Shown piece after piece: positions 54,269 through 62,508 of a stretch of 64,000 bases of DNA (the first letter of the stretch is position 1; each line of letters opens with the position of its first letter). Both the position numbers and the translations under genes were made by a program. Below the pieces are notes generated by a model. It worked only from the letters and a program-made list of their open reading frames with translations. It was not told where the DNA came from and searched no databases. Origin of the DNA: Clostridia bacterium (GTDB lineage Bacteria; Bacillota; Clostridia; Christensenellales; Borkfalkiaceae); contig JAFTHW010000006.1 in NCBI GenBank assembly GCA_017457225.1, positions 1-64,000 on the forward strand, in the 5' to 3' direction.

Positions 54269-56305
54269 TCAAAAGTCCAAATCGACTTTCTTTTCTTTCG
54301 TAGCTTTGATAAATCCCGTTTCATACAGCTCTTTCGTGGACTGATAACCAAACTGTTCAACATAATCGACCGCTTCAAAATCCGCTTCTTTTTGCGTTCC
54401 GAGTTTGTCTGCCAAGATACCAACCAATCTCAACGCTTTCTTAACCGCGCCTTCGCTCTTGATCTTAACCATAAACGGAGTGCTTTCATACGCTTTCTGA
54501 GCGCCTACGTCTTTTTGATGATATACCGTCTGCTTGTATTCGGGATCGTTGGGATCGAGCGCGAGGTAGAAGCAAAGCGTCTTACCGCAAATGTTGATCT
54601 TCGCAACCGTATCACGACCATAGTTGAATCTGTCGCCGTGCCAGCTGATGTTTGAGTTGACTTTCTTATAAGACGTCAATTCGTTTTTCAAACTGCTGTA
54701 ATATTCTTTTACGTTGTCCGCGCTCTGTCTCATCTTCGCCGTGAAACTCTTCTTCAAACGGATTACAAGACCGGTTTCCGCATCTACGAGCTGATCGTTG
54801 AGTTCTTCAAAAGAGGGAACGGCTGCTGCTACGGCAAGTTCTTCTTTCGCTTCAAGTTCTGCAGCGGAAGCCTCTTCCACAATTTCTTCAACCGTTTCAA
54901 TGGTTTCCTCTACAGTTTCTTCGACGGGAACTTCTTCCACAACTTCTTCAACCGTTTCAGTGGTTTCCTCTACGGGAGCTTCTTCCGCGACTTCTTCCAC
55001 CTCTTCGACAACTTCTTCGACAGGAGCTTCTTCTACGACTTCTTCAACCGCTTCAACGACTTCCTCGACGGGTGCCTCGACGGGAACTTCTTCTACGACT
55101 ACTTCCGTACAGTTATTACAAAGTTCTTCCGCAACGCCTTTCGCAATAGCCTGAATGCCATCTTCGTCGATCACGAGATCGTATGTAATCTCTTCTTCCG
55201 TATCCGTCGAAAGTTTATCTTCTACGATTTCTGCGATACGGTCGTAATCTACCGATTCAGGAACAATTTGCGCTTCCTGTACCGCCTGACTGACTTTACC
55301 GTAATCGATCGGTTCTTCTTTGCCGAGTTTATCCGCAACTTTGTCTGCGATTTGCGCAATTCCCTCTTCATCCAAAACGACTTCATTCGTAGCCGTCAAT
55401 CTCTGCGCTACTTTTTCCGCAAGCGCGTCGTAATCGATTTCGGGGATCACTACCTTTTCCGCAATCGAGCTAGCCAATCCGGAAACTGCTTTCTCTACCG
55501 CTGAATTTACTACCGCCCAGAGAACCTCTTCGTTCATCGAAACTTTTACGTTTTCCGCTGCTTTCGCAAAGTTCTCCGTGATGCGGCCGTAATCTACTTT
55601 TTCTACTACGGGCAAGGATTCGATTACCTTTTCCGTCGTACCGTATACGATTCTGTCGTAATCCACTTCTACGGGAGCCGCAACGACTACGGGTTCTGCT
55701 TCGGGTTTAATTTCGCCGAGAACCTCGATCATCTTATCGCCAACCTCGTCAACGATACGTGTATAATCTACGTTTTCAATCGCCGCAACCGCTTCCAAAA
55801 CCTCACGGCTGTGCTGCGAAACGCTTTCTTCCGTCTTTTCGCAAACCGTATCGGTCACGTGGGTGAGCTCTACATCTTCCAACGCCGCAAGTTTTGCCTG
55901 AATGTCTGCAAGCGCCGCTTCGATCGCTTCGAGCATTGCGACCTTTTCTTCTACGCTGGCAAGTTTCGGCATAATATCGCTCGCAACCAACTCCCCTTGA
56001 GTCTGTTGCAAAGCAGCCATCTTTTCGTCCATCGATTCCAAACGAGCGCCCACGTTTTCGGTGATCATCTGCGCTACGCCGTCATAAATGGTTTGATTCT
56101 GCTTGTAGCTATAACGAATTTCCTGCGCCATCGTCTGCGTCGATTTGCCTTGTTCTTCTTTCATCGTTTGATACAAAGAACTTGCTTGCGTCGAGGAATA
56201 TTTCAATTCCGTCAAAAGCTCGCTCTTCATTCTTTGCAAATCATAAGAAAGCCAGCTATACAACGCGTCGAATTTGGAAGCTCCGTATTGTTTCTTTTCC
56301 GCCAT
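54269..56305 (-). CDS. Unrecognised 678-aa coiled-coil protein with DY-repeats and acidic EEVPVEE tract
   Basis: I do not recognise a named family. Residues about 1-140 look like coiled coil, beginning with SKFDALYSWLSYDLQRMKSE. From about 170 to 380 a degenerate unit recurs about six times, with the pattern V/I-D-Y-x-x-I/L followed by an amphipathic helix (VDYTRIVDEV, VDYDRIVYGT, VDYGRITENF, IDYDALAEKV, IDYGKVSQAV, VDYDRIAEIV). Residues about 398-488 are a Glu/Val/Pro tract (EEVVEEAPVEE). The C-terminal 150 residues form a compact domain (LKKSFTAKMRQSADNVKEYY, ISWHGDRFNYGRDTVAKI, GKTLCFYLALDP). No signal peptide or membrane helix is seen. It has its own sigma-A promoter and terminator, consistent with steady expression. 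A scaffold or cell-organisation role is a guess. Confidence 0.8.
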   Translation of the reverse strand: MAEKKQYGASKFDALYSWLSYDLQRMKSELLTELKYSSTQASSLYQTMKEEQGKSTQTMAQEIRYSYKQNQTIYDGVAQMITENVGARLESMDEKMAALQQTQGELVASDIMPKLASVEEKVAMLEAIEAALADIQAKLAALEDVELTHVTDTVCEKTEESVSQHSREVLEAVAAIENVDYTRIVDEVGDKMIEVLGEIKPEAEPVVVAAPVEVDYDRIVYGTTEKVIESLPVVEKVDYGRITENFAKAAENVKVSMNEEVLWAVVNSAVEKAVSGLASSIAEKVVIPEIDYDALAEKVAQRLTATNEVVLDEEGIAQIADKVADKLGKEEPIDYGKVSQAVQEAQIVPESVDYDRIAEIVEDKLSTDTEEEITYDLVIDEDGIQAIAKGVAEELCNNCTEVVVEEVPVEAPVEEVVEAVEEVVEEAPVEEVVEEVEEVAEEAPVEETTETVEEVVEEVPVEETVEETIETVEEIVEEASAAELEAKEELAVAAAVPSFEELNDQLVDAETGLVIRLKKSFTAKMRQSADNVKEYYSSLKNELTSYKKVNSNISWHGDRFNYGRDTVAKINICGKTLCFYLALDPNDPEYKQTVYHQKDVGAQKAYESTPFMVKIKSEGAVKKALRLVGILADKLGTQKEADFEAVDYVEQFGYQSTKELYETGFIKATKEKKVDLDF

Positions 56306-56400
56306 TTTACACCTCAGGTTCGTTTGTCTTGGAACAAACTCTTTAAAATTACTTAATCGTTTTAATGATAAAAAGCTAAAATAACTGCTTTTATATCACT

Positions 56401-56429
56401 ATTATAGCACATCAAATTCATTCGGTCAA
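56401..56429 (-). promoter_or_regulatory. Promoter of the 678-aa repeat protein gene
   Basis: On the minus strand TTGACC (56424-56429) and TATAAT (56401-56406) are separated by 17 bases. The leader to the ATG at 56305 is about 90 bases; the ribosome site is GAGGTG. Confidence 0.88.
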
Positions 56430-56493
56430 GAGTTTTACAGAAAAAACTGCGATAATTTTCCGTTTTTTTTCGATTTTTTGCATTTTTAGCAAA

Positions 56494-56530
56494 TTCAACG
56501 CGGACACGGCTATACCGTTTCCGCGTTGAA
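56494..56530 (-). terminator. Hairpin terminator after the P-type ATPase gene
   Basis: TTCAACGCGGA pairs with TCCGCGTTGAA, enclosing a further CACGG/CCGTT stem. It lies 7 bases after the ATPase stop. The following T-tract is poor, so efficiency is uncertain. Confidence 0.7.
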
Positions 56531-56536
56531 GCAAGT

Positions 56537-59203
56537 TTATTTCCCTAATTTAGCATCTCTTTTGCGTCTGAAAAATTTCACAATTTCCACGATGGGAATG
56601 ATGCACGCGCCGAGCCCGATCGCCACCGCGTATTCTTTGAAGTTCACCGCCGTGAATCCGAACATATCCGCAATAAACGAAACTTCGCATACGAGCGTCG
56701 TCGCAACAAGCGTACCGAGCGCCGCAAACCACAACGCCTTATTTTGCTGTTTCATACCGAAGATACTCTTTTTCTGCGAACGCATATTGATACTGTGGAA
56801 GATTTCAGCCATAGACATTGTCAAGAACGCCATCGTCGTACCGTGCGCGCTGTCGCCAATGTTCCAATTGTCCATTTCCCAGAAATGTCCGATAAAATAC
56901 GAAAGCAACGTCAAAACTGCTACGGCAATACCTTGATACAATACTTCGTAGCCGAGTCCGTCAGAGAAAACTCCGTCTTTTGGATCTCGAGGTTTCCGTT
57001 TCATAACGTCTTTTTCTGCGCGCTCCATACCCAACGCTAACGCGGGAAACGAGTCGGTTACGAGATTGATCCAAAGCAAATGAACAGGCTTCAAAATCGA
57101 AAAGCCGAGCAAAGTCGCCATAAAAATTGCAATAACTTCACTCATATTGGACGCCAACAAGAACTGAATAGCCTTACGGATATTGTCATAAATACGACGA
57201 CCTTCTTCCACCGCGCCTACGATGGTCGCGAAATTGTCATCCGTGAGTACCATGTCCGCAACGTTCTTCGTTACGTCCGTACCCGTAATCCCCATTCCCA
57301 CGCCGATATCCGCGGACTTGATCGACGGAGCGTCGTTTACGCCGTCACCCGTCATTGCCGTAATATAACCCGCTTTCTTCCAAGCGTTGACGATACGAGT
57401 CTTGTGTTCGGGTTGAACACGCGCATATACGCCGATGTCTTTGAAATTCGCTTCAAACGTTTCGTCGTCCATATCGTCAATCTGCGAACCCGTGATCGCG
57501 CGAACCGTTCCGTCCAAAATACCAAGCTCTTTCGCAATCGCCGTAGCCGTATCGATGTGATCACCCGTAATCATAATTGCGCGAATGCCCGCTTCTCGGC
57601 ATTGTACAATCGCGTCTTTTACTTCGGGACGGACGGGATCAATCATTCCGCAAAGCCCCGTAAAGCAAAGCTCCGTTTCCATCGACTCCGTTTCATAAGT
57701 TTCAGGAAGTTGTTCCCAAACTCGTTCAGAACAAGCAAGTACGCGGAGCGCTTTATCCGCCATCGCTTTGTTTGCAGCCAAAATCTCCGCGCGGTATTCG
57801 TCCGTCATGGAAACGGCTTTACCGTCTTTGAGATAATACGCGCAACGGTCTACGACTACGTCAGGCGCGCCTTTCGTATATTGTACGAACGTTCCGCCTA
57901 TCTGATGCACCGTAGACATCATTTTACGACCGGAGTCGAAAGGAAGTTCGCCTACGCGGGGACGTTCTTTCTTCAATTCGTTTTTGGAAAGCCCTACTTT
58001 GTTCGCCCACACGACGAGCGCCGCTTCAGTCGGTTCGCCCGTAACGCCGCTCTCTTCGTCAAGCTCCGCGTCCGAACAGAGCGCCATCGCCGAAGCGATA
58101 CGCTTTTCGTCTTCACCGAAATAATCGACAACCGTCATTTTATTTTGCGTGAGCGTACCCGTCTTATCCGAGCAAATGATCTGCGCGCAACCGAGCGTTT
58201 CCACGGCGGTCAGTTTACGGATAATCGCGTTACGTTTGGACATATTCGTTACGCCGATGGAAAGCACGACGGTAACGACCGCCGCAAGACCTTCGGGAAT
58301 CGCCGCAACCGCGAGAGATACCGCCACCATAAAGGAATCGAGCACGATGTCGATCTTTAAATCGGTAACGTTACGAAGAATTTGAACGCCGAATACGATT
58401 GCGCTGATACCGAGTACGAGCCACGTGAGAACTTTTGAGAGCTGCGCCATCTTGATCTGCAAAGGCGTTTTACCCTCTTCCGCTTGCGCAAGCGCGTCCG
58501 CAATCTTACCCATTTCAGTATCCATACCCGTTGCGGTAATGACGACGACACCACGGCCGTACACGACGGTACTGCCCATATAGACCATATTCTTTCTGTC
58601 GCCGAGGGGCACGTCTTTTGCATTTTCGCCAAGCTTGATCGCTTCCACAATTTTATCTACAGGAACAGATTCACCGGTGAGCGCCGCTTCTTCGATCTTC
58701 AAACTCGCGCTCTCTAAAATACGACCATCCGCAGGAACTGCGTCGCCCGCTTCCAACAAGACGATATCGCCAACGACAAGCTCTTCGCTGTTGACAACAA
58801 GCAATTTACCGTCGCGAATTACCTTGGATTTCGCGGCAGACATTTGTTGTAGCGCCTCGATCGCTTTTTCCGCTTTGCTTTCTTGGAATACGCCCAAAAC
58901 GGCGTTCACGATGACGACGGCAAGTATGATTATGACGTCTACGAACTCTCCGTCTTTACCGTTCGCAATGTCCACGATCGCAAGCGCGCCGCTGATCACC
59001 GCCGCAACGATCAAGATGATCGTCATCGGATCGGCAAATTGTTCCATAAATCTACGCAACAAAGATTTTTTCTTGCCTTCGGCAAGCTTATTCTTGCCGT
59101 TCGTTTCGAGCCTATTCGCCGCTTCCGCAGCCGTCAAGCCCTCTTCCCGCGCCGTTTTTAATTCCTGTAAAACGACGTCTTTCCCCTCGCAATAAAATTT
59201 CAT
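56537..59203 (-). CDS. P2-type cation-transporting ATPase, probable Mn2+/Ca2+ exporter
   Basis: This 888-aa membrane ATPase pumps divalent cations. Motifs are TGES in the actuator domain, the phosphorylated aspartate in DKTGTLTQNKM (Asp346), KGAPDVVVDRC in the nucleotide domain, MTGDGVNDAPSIKSADIGVG in the hinge, and membrane-segment motifs AAIPEGLAAVVTVVLS (M4) and NLVTDSFPALALG (M6), which place it in the SERCA/PMR1 group. Calcium is the default substrate for this group, but the yybP-ykoY manganese riboswitch in its leader argues for Mn2+ export, as for Lactococcus YoaB. The AAAGGAG site follows immediately after the leader terminator T-run, so terminator formation would also block translation. 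It is a single-gene unit. Confidence 0.93.
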   Translation of the reverse strand: MKFYCEGKDVVLQELKTAREEGLTAAEAANRLETNGKNKLAEGKKKSLLRRFMEQFADPMTIILIVAAVISGALAIVDIANGKDGEFVDVIIILAVVIVNAVLGVFQESKAEKAIEALQQMSAAKSKVIRDGKLLVVNSEELVVGDIVLLEAGDAVPADGRILESASLKIEEAALTGESVPVDKIVEAIKLGENAKDVPLGDRKNMVYMGSTVVYGRGVVVITATGMDTEMGKIADALAQAEEGKTPLQIKMAQLSKVLTWLVLGISAIVFGVQILRNVTDLKIDIVLDSFMVAVSLAVAAIPEGLAAVVTVVLSIGVTNMSKRNAIIRKLTAVETLGCAQIICSDKTGTLTQNKMTVVDYFGEDEKRIASAMALCSDAELDEESGVTGEPTEAALVVWANKVGLSKNELKKERPRVGELPFDSGRKMMSTVHQIGGTFVQYTKGAPDVVVDRCAYYLKDGKAVSMTDEYRAEILAANKAMADKALRVLACSERVWEQLPETYETESMETELCFTGLCGMIDPVRPEVKDAIVQCREAGIRAIMITGDHIDTATAIAKELGILDGTVRAITGSQIDDMDDETFEANFKDIGVYARVQPEHKTRIVNAWKKAGYITAMTGDGVNDAPSIKSADIGVGMGITGTDVTKNVADMVLTDDNFATIVGAVEEGRRIYDNIRKAIQFLLASNMSEVIAIFMATLLGFSILKPVHLLWINLVTDSFPALALGMERAEKDVMKRKPRDPKDGVFSDGLGYEVLYQGIAVAVLTLLSYFIGHFWEMDNWNIGDSAHGTTMAFLTMSMAEIFHSINMRSQKKSIFGMKQQNKALWFAALGTLVATTLVCEVSFIADMFGFTAVNFKEYAVAIGLGACIIPIVEIVKFFRRKRDAKLGK

Positions 59204-59214
59204 AGTTACTCCTT

Positions 59215-59254
59215 TAAAAAAACGTCCTTTGTATATACACTATACGTGGGACGT
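59215..59254 (-). terminator. Regulatory terminator between the manganese aptamer and the ATPase gene
   Basis: On the minus strand ACGTCC pairs with GGACGT, with an inner GTATA/TATAC stem, followed directly by a run of seven T and then the ribosome site AAAGGAG. It forms the likely expression platform. Its 5' arm region CACGTA could instead pair with TGCGTG just upstream, which would disrupt it. Confidence 0.82.
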
Positions 59255-59293
59255 CCGTTTCTCTTTTCATTCACGCACGGCGTCTTCGCCACA

Positions 59294-59379
59294 CGTGAGT
59301 CTTGCTCTTTACGATAAGCCAGACTGCTAGAGTCGTTATTGTTGACTTATCACGTTTACACGTCTGCTACTCCCTCACG
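59294..59379 (-). ncRNA. yybP-ykoY manganese riboswitch aptamer
   Basis: On the minus strand the segment begins CGTGAGGGAGTAGC and ends GCAAGACTCACG: the closing stem CGTGAG/CTCACG carries the conserved GGGAGTAGC and GCAAGAC elements of the yybP-ykoY family. Inside are an ACGT/ACGT hairpin, the stem GATAAG/CTTATC, and the conserved GTCAACA segment with a small ACT/AGT hairpin. Downstream, TCACGTGTGGCG pairs with CGCCGTGCGTGA in a 12-bp hairpin that competes with the closing stem. The logic I infer is that Mn2+ stabilises the closing stem, frees TGCGTG to oppose the terminator, and turns the ATPase on. Confidence 0.9.
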
Positions 59380-59397
59380 GAATATCATATTATCATT

Positions 59398-59426
59398 ATT
59401 ATATAAAAAAAGGAAATATATGTCAA
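59398..59426 (-). promoter_or_regulatory. Perfect consensus promoter of the riboswitch-ATPase unit
   Basis: On the minus strand TTGACA (59421-59426) and TATAAT (59398-59403) are both perfect and separated by 17 bases. The start site near 59391 lies about a dozen bases before the aptamer closing stem. A promoter this strong fits control by termination in the leader. Confidence 0.92.
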
Positions 59427-59474
59427 GTAAATCAAAAAAATTTTTTACAAAAAATCAATATTTTCTGCAAAATA

Positions 59475-59499
59475 GGCGTGACGCAAAAAGCGTCACGCC
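59475..59499 (-). terminator. Terminator after yebC
   Basis: The perfect 10-bp stem GGCGTGACGC/GCGTCACGCC with a 5-base A loop lies 7 bases after the yebC stop. The T-tract on the minus strand is short (TATTTT). Confidence 0.75.
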
Positions 59500-59506
59500 G
59501 TAAAAA

Positions 59507-60295
59507 TTACTCTTCGTCGGGGAGATCTACGTTGTGATATACGTTTTGTACGTCGTCGTGGTCCTCCAACGCTTCCAACATATTTTCAAACGTCTTGACT
59601 TTGTCTTCGGGCAAAGTGATTTTATTTTGAGGGATCATCGCAACTTCCGCCTCGATGAAACGGATTTTGGGCTCCTCCTCTTCGTTACGGCGTCCTTTGG
59701 GCGCCGCCGCCATCAATTCCGCATTCTTGTCTTCCAAATATTTTCTAACCTCGGAGAATGCTTCAGGCGCCGTAAAGATCTCGTAGACGTCGTCGCTCGC
59801 TACTACGTCGTCCGCGCCTGCCTCCAACGCGTACTCCGTCATCGTGTCTTCGTCGAGCTCTACCGTTCTCTCTACGACGATATAGCCTTTATTGTCAAAG
59901 TTGTAGGATACGCAACCCGTGTTACCCATCGAGCCGCCGTGTTTTCCTAAAATCGCGCGAACATCGCCTGCCGTACGGTTAATGTTGTCCGTCAACGTCA
60001 CAACGATAACCGCCGAGCCTGCGGGACCGTATCCTTCGTAGGTAAGCTCCTTATAATCCGCGCCGCTCATTTCACCCGACGCCTTTTTGATGCTGCGCTG
60101 AATGTTATCGTTGGGCATATTCGCCGCTTTCGCTTTCGCAATAATATCCGCGAGCTTGCTGTTGGTTTCGGGGTTTGGATTGGTCTTTGCCGCTACGGCA
60201 ATCTCTCTGCCGAGCTTGGTGAAAATTCTACCTTTCGCTGCGTCCGCTTTCCCTTTTTTTGCCTGTATATTGTGCCATTTGCTATGTCCTGACAT
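59507..60295 (-). CDS. yebC: YebC/PmpR family protein
   Basis: This 262-aa protein has the family start MSGHSKWHNIQAKKGKADAA followed by GRIFTKLGREI, NMPNDNIQRSIKKASGE, YEGYGPAGSAVIVVTLTDN and the GKHGGSMGNTGCVSY motif. YebC proteins were described as DNA-binding regulators; recent work links the family to translation (relief of ribosome stalling at proline stretches). It is slightly longer than the usual 240-250 aa, with an acidic tail. It is 18 bases after the SpoU methyltransferase gene, likely in one transcript. Confidence 0.95.
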   Translation of the reverse strand: MSGHSKWHNIQAKKGKADAAKGRIFTKLGREIAVAAKTNPNPETNSKLADIIAKAKAANMPNDNIQRSIKKASGEMSGADYKELTYEGYGPAGSAVIVVTLTDNINRTAGDVRAILGKHGGSMGNTGCVSYNFDNKGYIVVERTVELDEDTMTEYALEAGADDVVASDDVYEIFTAPEAFSEVRKYLEDKNAELMAAAPKGRRNEEEEPKIRFIEAEVAMIPQNKITLPEDKVKTFENMLEALEDHDDVQNVYHNVDLPDEE

Positions 60296-60313
60296 AACTC
60301 TATCTCCTGTTTC

Positions 60314-61063
60314 TTATTTTATAAATTCGTCCTTGTTCAACGCGTACATCGTAATCCCCGCCGCCACCGCCGCATTCAGACTCTCCTGCGTTTCGCGCAT
60401 AGGAATTTTTACGGTATGCGTCGCCTTTTGTGATACTTCCGCCGAAATCCCGTTCCCCTCGTTCCCAATGACGAGCGCAAAACGCTTAGGAGCGGAAAAC
60501 GTAAATACGTTCTCGCCCGACATATCCGCAACGATCATCGGAGTATCCGAAAGCACCGCGAGTATATCCGCTTTTTCGCCTATATACAGCTCGGTAAAGA
60601 AAAGACCGCTCATACTCGCCCGAACACTCTTGGGAGCGTACGGATCCGCGCATTCACGCGTGAGGTATACTTCGCGATACCCTGCGGCGTTCGCCGTACG
60701 GATAATCGCCCCGACGTTGCCCGGGTCAGACACTCCGTCCAACAACAGACATTTCCCCGTCGGTGTTTTGAGCGCGGGCGTAGGAAGTTTTACTCTACAT
60801 AAAATCCCTTGCGGAGTCTTTTCATCCGAAAGAAAACGGAATACGTCGTCGGAAACCGTAACGGTTTTTTCTTCGGGGAAAGGATTTTCGCCTTGATAGG
60901 ACTGCGCGATAAATACGCGATCCGTTTCCAAGCCGCTCCTTTGGCATTCCACAGCCATTTTTACCCCTTCCACAAGGAAAAGACCGAGCTGTTTTCTGCC
61001 TTTCTTCTCCTTCAACGAAACCGTTTCTTTAATCAACGGATTGTTTTTCGATGTCAATATCAT
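60314..61063 (-). CDS. SpoU/TrmH family RNA 2'-O-methyltransferase
   Basis: This 249-aa enzyme methylates ribose in rRNA or tRNA. The N-terminal substrate-binding region reads LTSKNNPLIKETVSLKEKKG, and the SPOUT knot motifs are LLLDGVSDPGNVGAIIRTA (motif 1), ALVIGNEGNGIS (motif 2) and VKIPMRETQESLNAAVAAG (motif 3). It resembles the RlmB/TsnR-like 23S rRNA branch; the exact target base is not determined. The ribosome site is weak. The rplT terminator lies 18 bases upstream and no new promoter is seen, so expression may rely on readthrough. Confidence 0.92.
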   Translation of the reverse strand: MILTSKNNPLIKETVSLKEKKGRKQLGLFLVEGVKMAVECQRSGLETDRVFIAQSYQGENPFPEEKTVTVSDDVFRFLSDEKTPQGILCRVKLPTPALKTPTGKCLLLDGVSDPGNVGAIIRTANAAGYREVYLTRECADPYAPKSVRASMSGLFFTELYIGEKADILAVLSDTPMIVADMSGENVFTFSAPKRFALVIGNEGNGISAEVSQKATHTVKIPMRETQESLNAAVAAGITMYALNKDEFIK

Positions 61064-61080
61064 TTTCTTTAAAAATAACG

Positions 61081-61111
61081 AAAAAGCCTTTTAGGAATAA
61101 AAGGCTTTTTT
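61081..61111 (-). terminator. Terminator of the infC-rpmI-rplT operon
   Basis: AAAAAGCCTTTTA pairs with TAAAAGGCTTTTT in a hairpin with T-runs on both sides, 8 bases after the rplT stop. Confidence 0.88.
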
Positions 61112-61118
61112 GCGTCGA

Positions 61119-61469
61119 TTAAAGCGCCGCTTTCGCTTTTTCAACGAGCTGCGCAAATGCGGGAGCGTCGTTTACCGCCAAATCAGCGAGTACTTTTCTG
61201 TTGAGGTTGATACCCGCAACGGAAAGGCCGTGCATCAACTTGCTGTAAGACATACCGTTGATTCTTGCAGCTGCGTTGATTCTTGCAATCCAAAGGCGTC
61301 TGAAATCTCTCTTTCTTCTTCTTCTGCCAATGTACGCATAATTCAAAGACTTCATTACGGCTTCTCTTGCAATTCTGTAAGATTTGCTCTTGTTGCCGTA
61401 GTATCCTTTCGCAAGTTTAAAAATTTTTCTACGCTTCTTAACAGCGTTTACACCTCTTTTAATACGCAT
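61119..61469 (-). CDS. rplT: Ribosomal protein bL20
   Basis: This 116-aa basic protein binds 23S rRNA early in large-subunit assembly. The sequence is typical throughout: [56 protein letters not shown] and [20 protein letters not shown]. In Bacillus L20 represses its own operon by binding the infC leader. It is 18 bases after rpmI with an AAAGGAG site. Confidence 0.98.
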   Translation of the reverse strand: MRIKRGVNAVKKRRKIFKLAKGYYGNKSKSYRIAREAVMKSLNYAYIGRRRRKRDFRRLWIARINAAARINGMSYSKLMHGLSVAGINLNRKVLADLAVNDAPAFAQLVEKAKAAL

Positions 61470-61487
61470 ATCTTTTCTCTCCTTTCC

Positions 61488-61688
61488 TTATTTCTTGTAA
61501 GGCATCATGCTCTTTACCGTAGCTTCTTTCGTGGAATCTACGAGGGCGCATTGACGCAGGTTTCTCTTTCTCTTTCTGTTCTTAGTTTCCGCTTTGTGGT
61601 TCTTACCGCCGTGTGCGCGGTTTACTTTGCCCGAACCGGTCAGCCAGAAACGTTTCTTGGTGCTGCTATGTGTTTTCTGTTTAGGCAT
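61488..61688 (-). CDS. rpmI: Ribosomal protein bL35
   Basis: This 66-aa basic protein of the large ribosomal subunit is identified by PKQKTHSSTKKRFWLTGSGK at the N-terminus and KNRKRKRNLRQ in the middle. It lies between infC and rplT, the universal order. The GGAGG site is 7 bases upstream of the ATG. Confidence 0.98.
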   Translation of the reverse strand: MPKQKTHSSTKKRFWLTGSGKVNRAHGGKNHKAETKNRKRKRNLRQCALVDSTKEATVKSMMPYKK

Positions 61689-61774
61689 ATTTTTATCCTC
61701 CGAATTTTTTCTTTTTTATATAACAACTCCGTCTTGTTACGGAATGGTTGTCCAACGTTTACGTGCTTTTTTCC

Positions 61775-62284
61775 TTACTTTGCAGGAGAGAGAATCATTA
61801 AAATGTTTCTGCCTTCCGTCTTGGGCTCTTTGTCCATAACCGCCTTTCCTCCGAGCATATCGAAGAAACGCTTCATTACGTCCACACCCATCGCCGCGTG
61901 CGCCATCTGTCTGCCGCGCATACGGATCGATACCTTGACTTTGTTTCCGTCGCCGAGCATCTCCACCGTCTTTTTCGCCTTGACGTTCAAATCGCCCACG
62001 TCGATCGTCATCGAAAGATAGATCTCTTTTAATTCCACGACTTTTTGATTTTTGCGGTTCTCTTTCTCACGTTTTGCTTGCTCGAATTTAAATTTCCCGT
62101 AGTTCATAATCTTGCATACGGGAGGGACTGCGTTGGGAGAAATCTTCACCAGATCCAAATTTTCGTCCTCCGCAATACGCAACGCTTCCGCCGCGCTCAT
62201 AATCCCAAGCTGTTCGCCCGTGGCAGAAATGACTCTGACTTCTTTATCGCGAATATCTTCGTTGATTTGATGTTGGTCTTTAAT
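61775..62284 (-). CDS. infC: Translation initiation factor IF-3, non-ATG start
   Basis: IF-3 binds the 30S subunit and checks start-codon selection. The IF3 N-domain reads INEDIRDKEVRVISATGEQL and continues GIMSAAEALRIAEDENLD; the C-domain reads VKIMNYGK-like CKIMNYGKFKFEQAKREKEN and IRMRGRQMAHAAMG. The first ATG, at 62200, would delete half of the N-domain. In frame upstream there is no ATG, but ATC at 62287 and ATT at 62284 lie 6 and 9 bases after GAGG, and the frame is open. I choose ATT at 62284 (169 aa), because infC is known to use rare start codons that IF-3 itself discriminates against; ATC is equally possible by sequence alone. Confidence 0.93.
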   Translation of the reverse strand: MKDQHQINEDIRDKEVRVISATGEQLGIMSAAEALRIAEDENLDLVKISPNAVPPVCKIMNYGKFKFEQAKREKENRKNQKVVELKEIYLSMTIDVGDLNVKAKKTVEMLGDGNKVKVSIRMRGRQMAHAAMGVDVMKRFFDMLGGKAVMDKEPKTEGRNILMILSPAK

Positions 62285-62302
62285 GATCGTGTACCTCGCA
62301 CA

Positions 62303-62337
62303 TAAAAATAAAGGGTCGCTTCACGTAAGCAACCCTT
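62303..62337 (-). terminator. Leader terminator upstream of infC
   Basis: AAGGGTTGCTT pairs with AAGCGACCCTT (one G-U) around a 5-base loop, followed on the minus strand by TATTTTTAT. It ends about 18 bases before the infC start and is positioned to attenuate the operon. Confidence 0.85.
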
Positions 62338-62434
62338 GTTTTCCCAAACCGAACGAACGCAATCCTAGCGTTCTTTTCCGTATTGAGCCGTACCGATCAA
62401 AACCGCACGGCGAGAAGGTTTGCTTCTGCTTAGC
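62338..62434 (-). ncRNA. infC operon leader, candidate L20-type attenuator
   Basis: The transcript leader of about 100 bases precedes the leader terminator. It contains a GAACGC/GCGTTC hairpin and a GCCGT/ACGGC long-range pair, plus the segment AACCTTCTCGCC near the 5' end. Firmicutes control infC-rpmI-rplT through an L20-binding leader with a terminator, and the position and layout match. I cannot verify the L20 binding site by eye. Confidence 0.6.
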
Positions 62435-62440
62435 TAAATT

Positions 62441-62470
62441 ATAATACCACAAAGCAAAACCCTCTGTCAA
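62441..62470 (-). promoter_or_regulatory. Promoter of infC-rpmI-rplT
   Basis: On the minus strand a perfect TTGACA (62465-62470) and TATTAT (62441-62446) are separated by 18 bases. Confidence 0.85.
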
Positions 62471-62508
62471 GCAAATTTTTAAGGATTTTTTAAGATTTTT
62501 TCACTTTT

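Noticed and set aside
54798..55154. Ser/Thr-rich plus-strand frame
   Set aside because: It is the complement of the Glu/Val/Pro tract in the 678-aa protein; low complexity follows from that tract.
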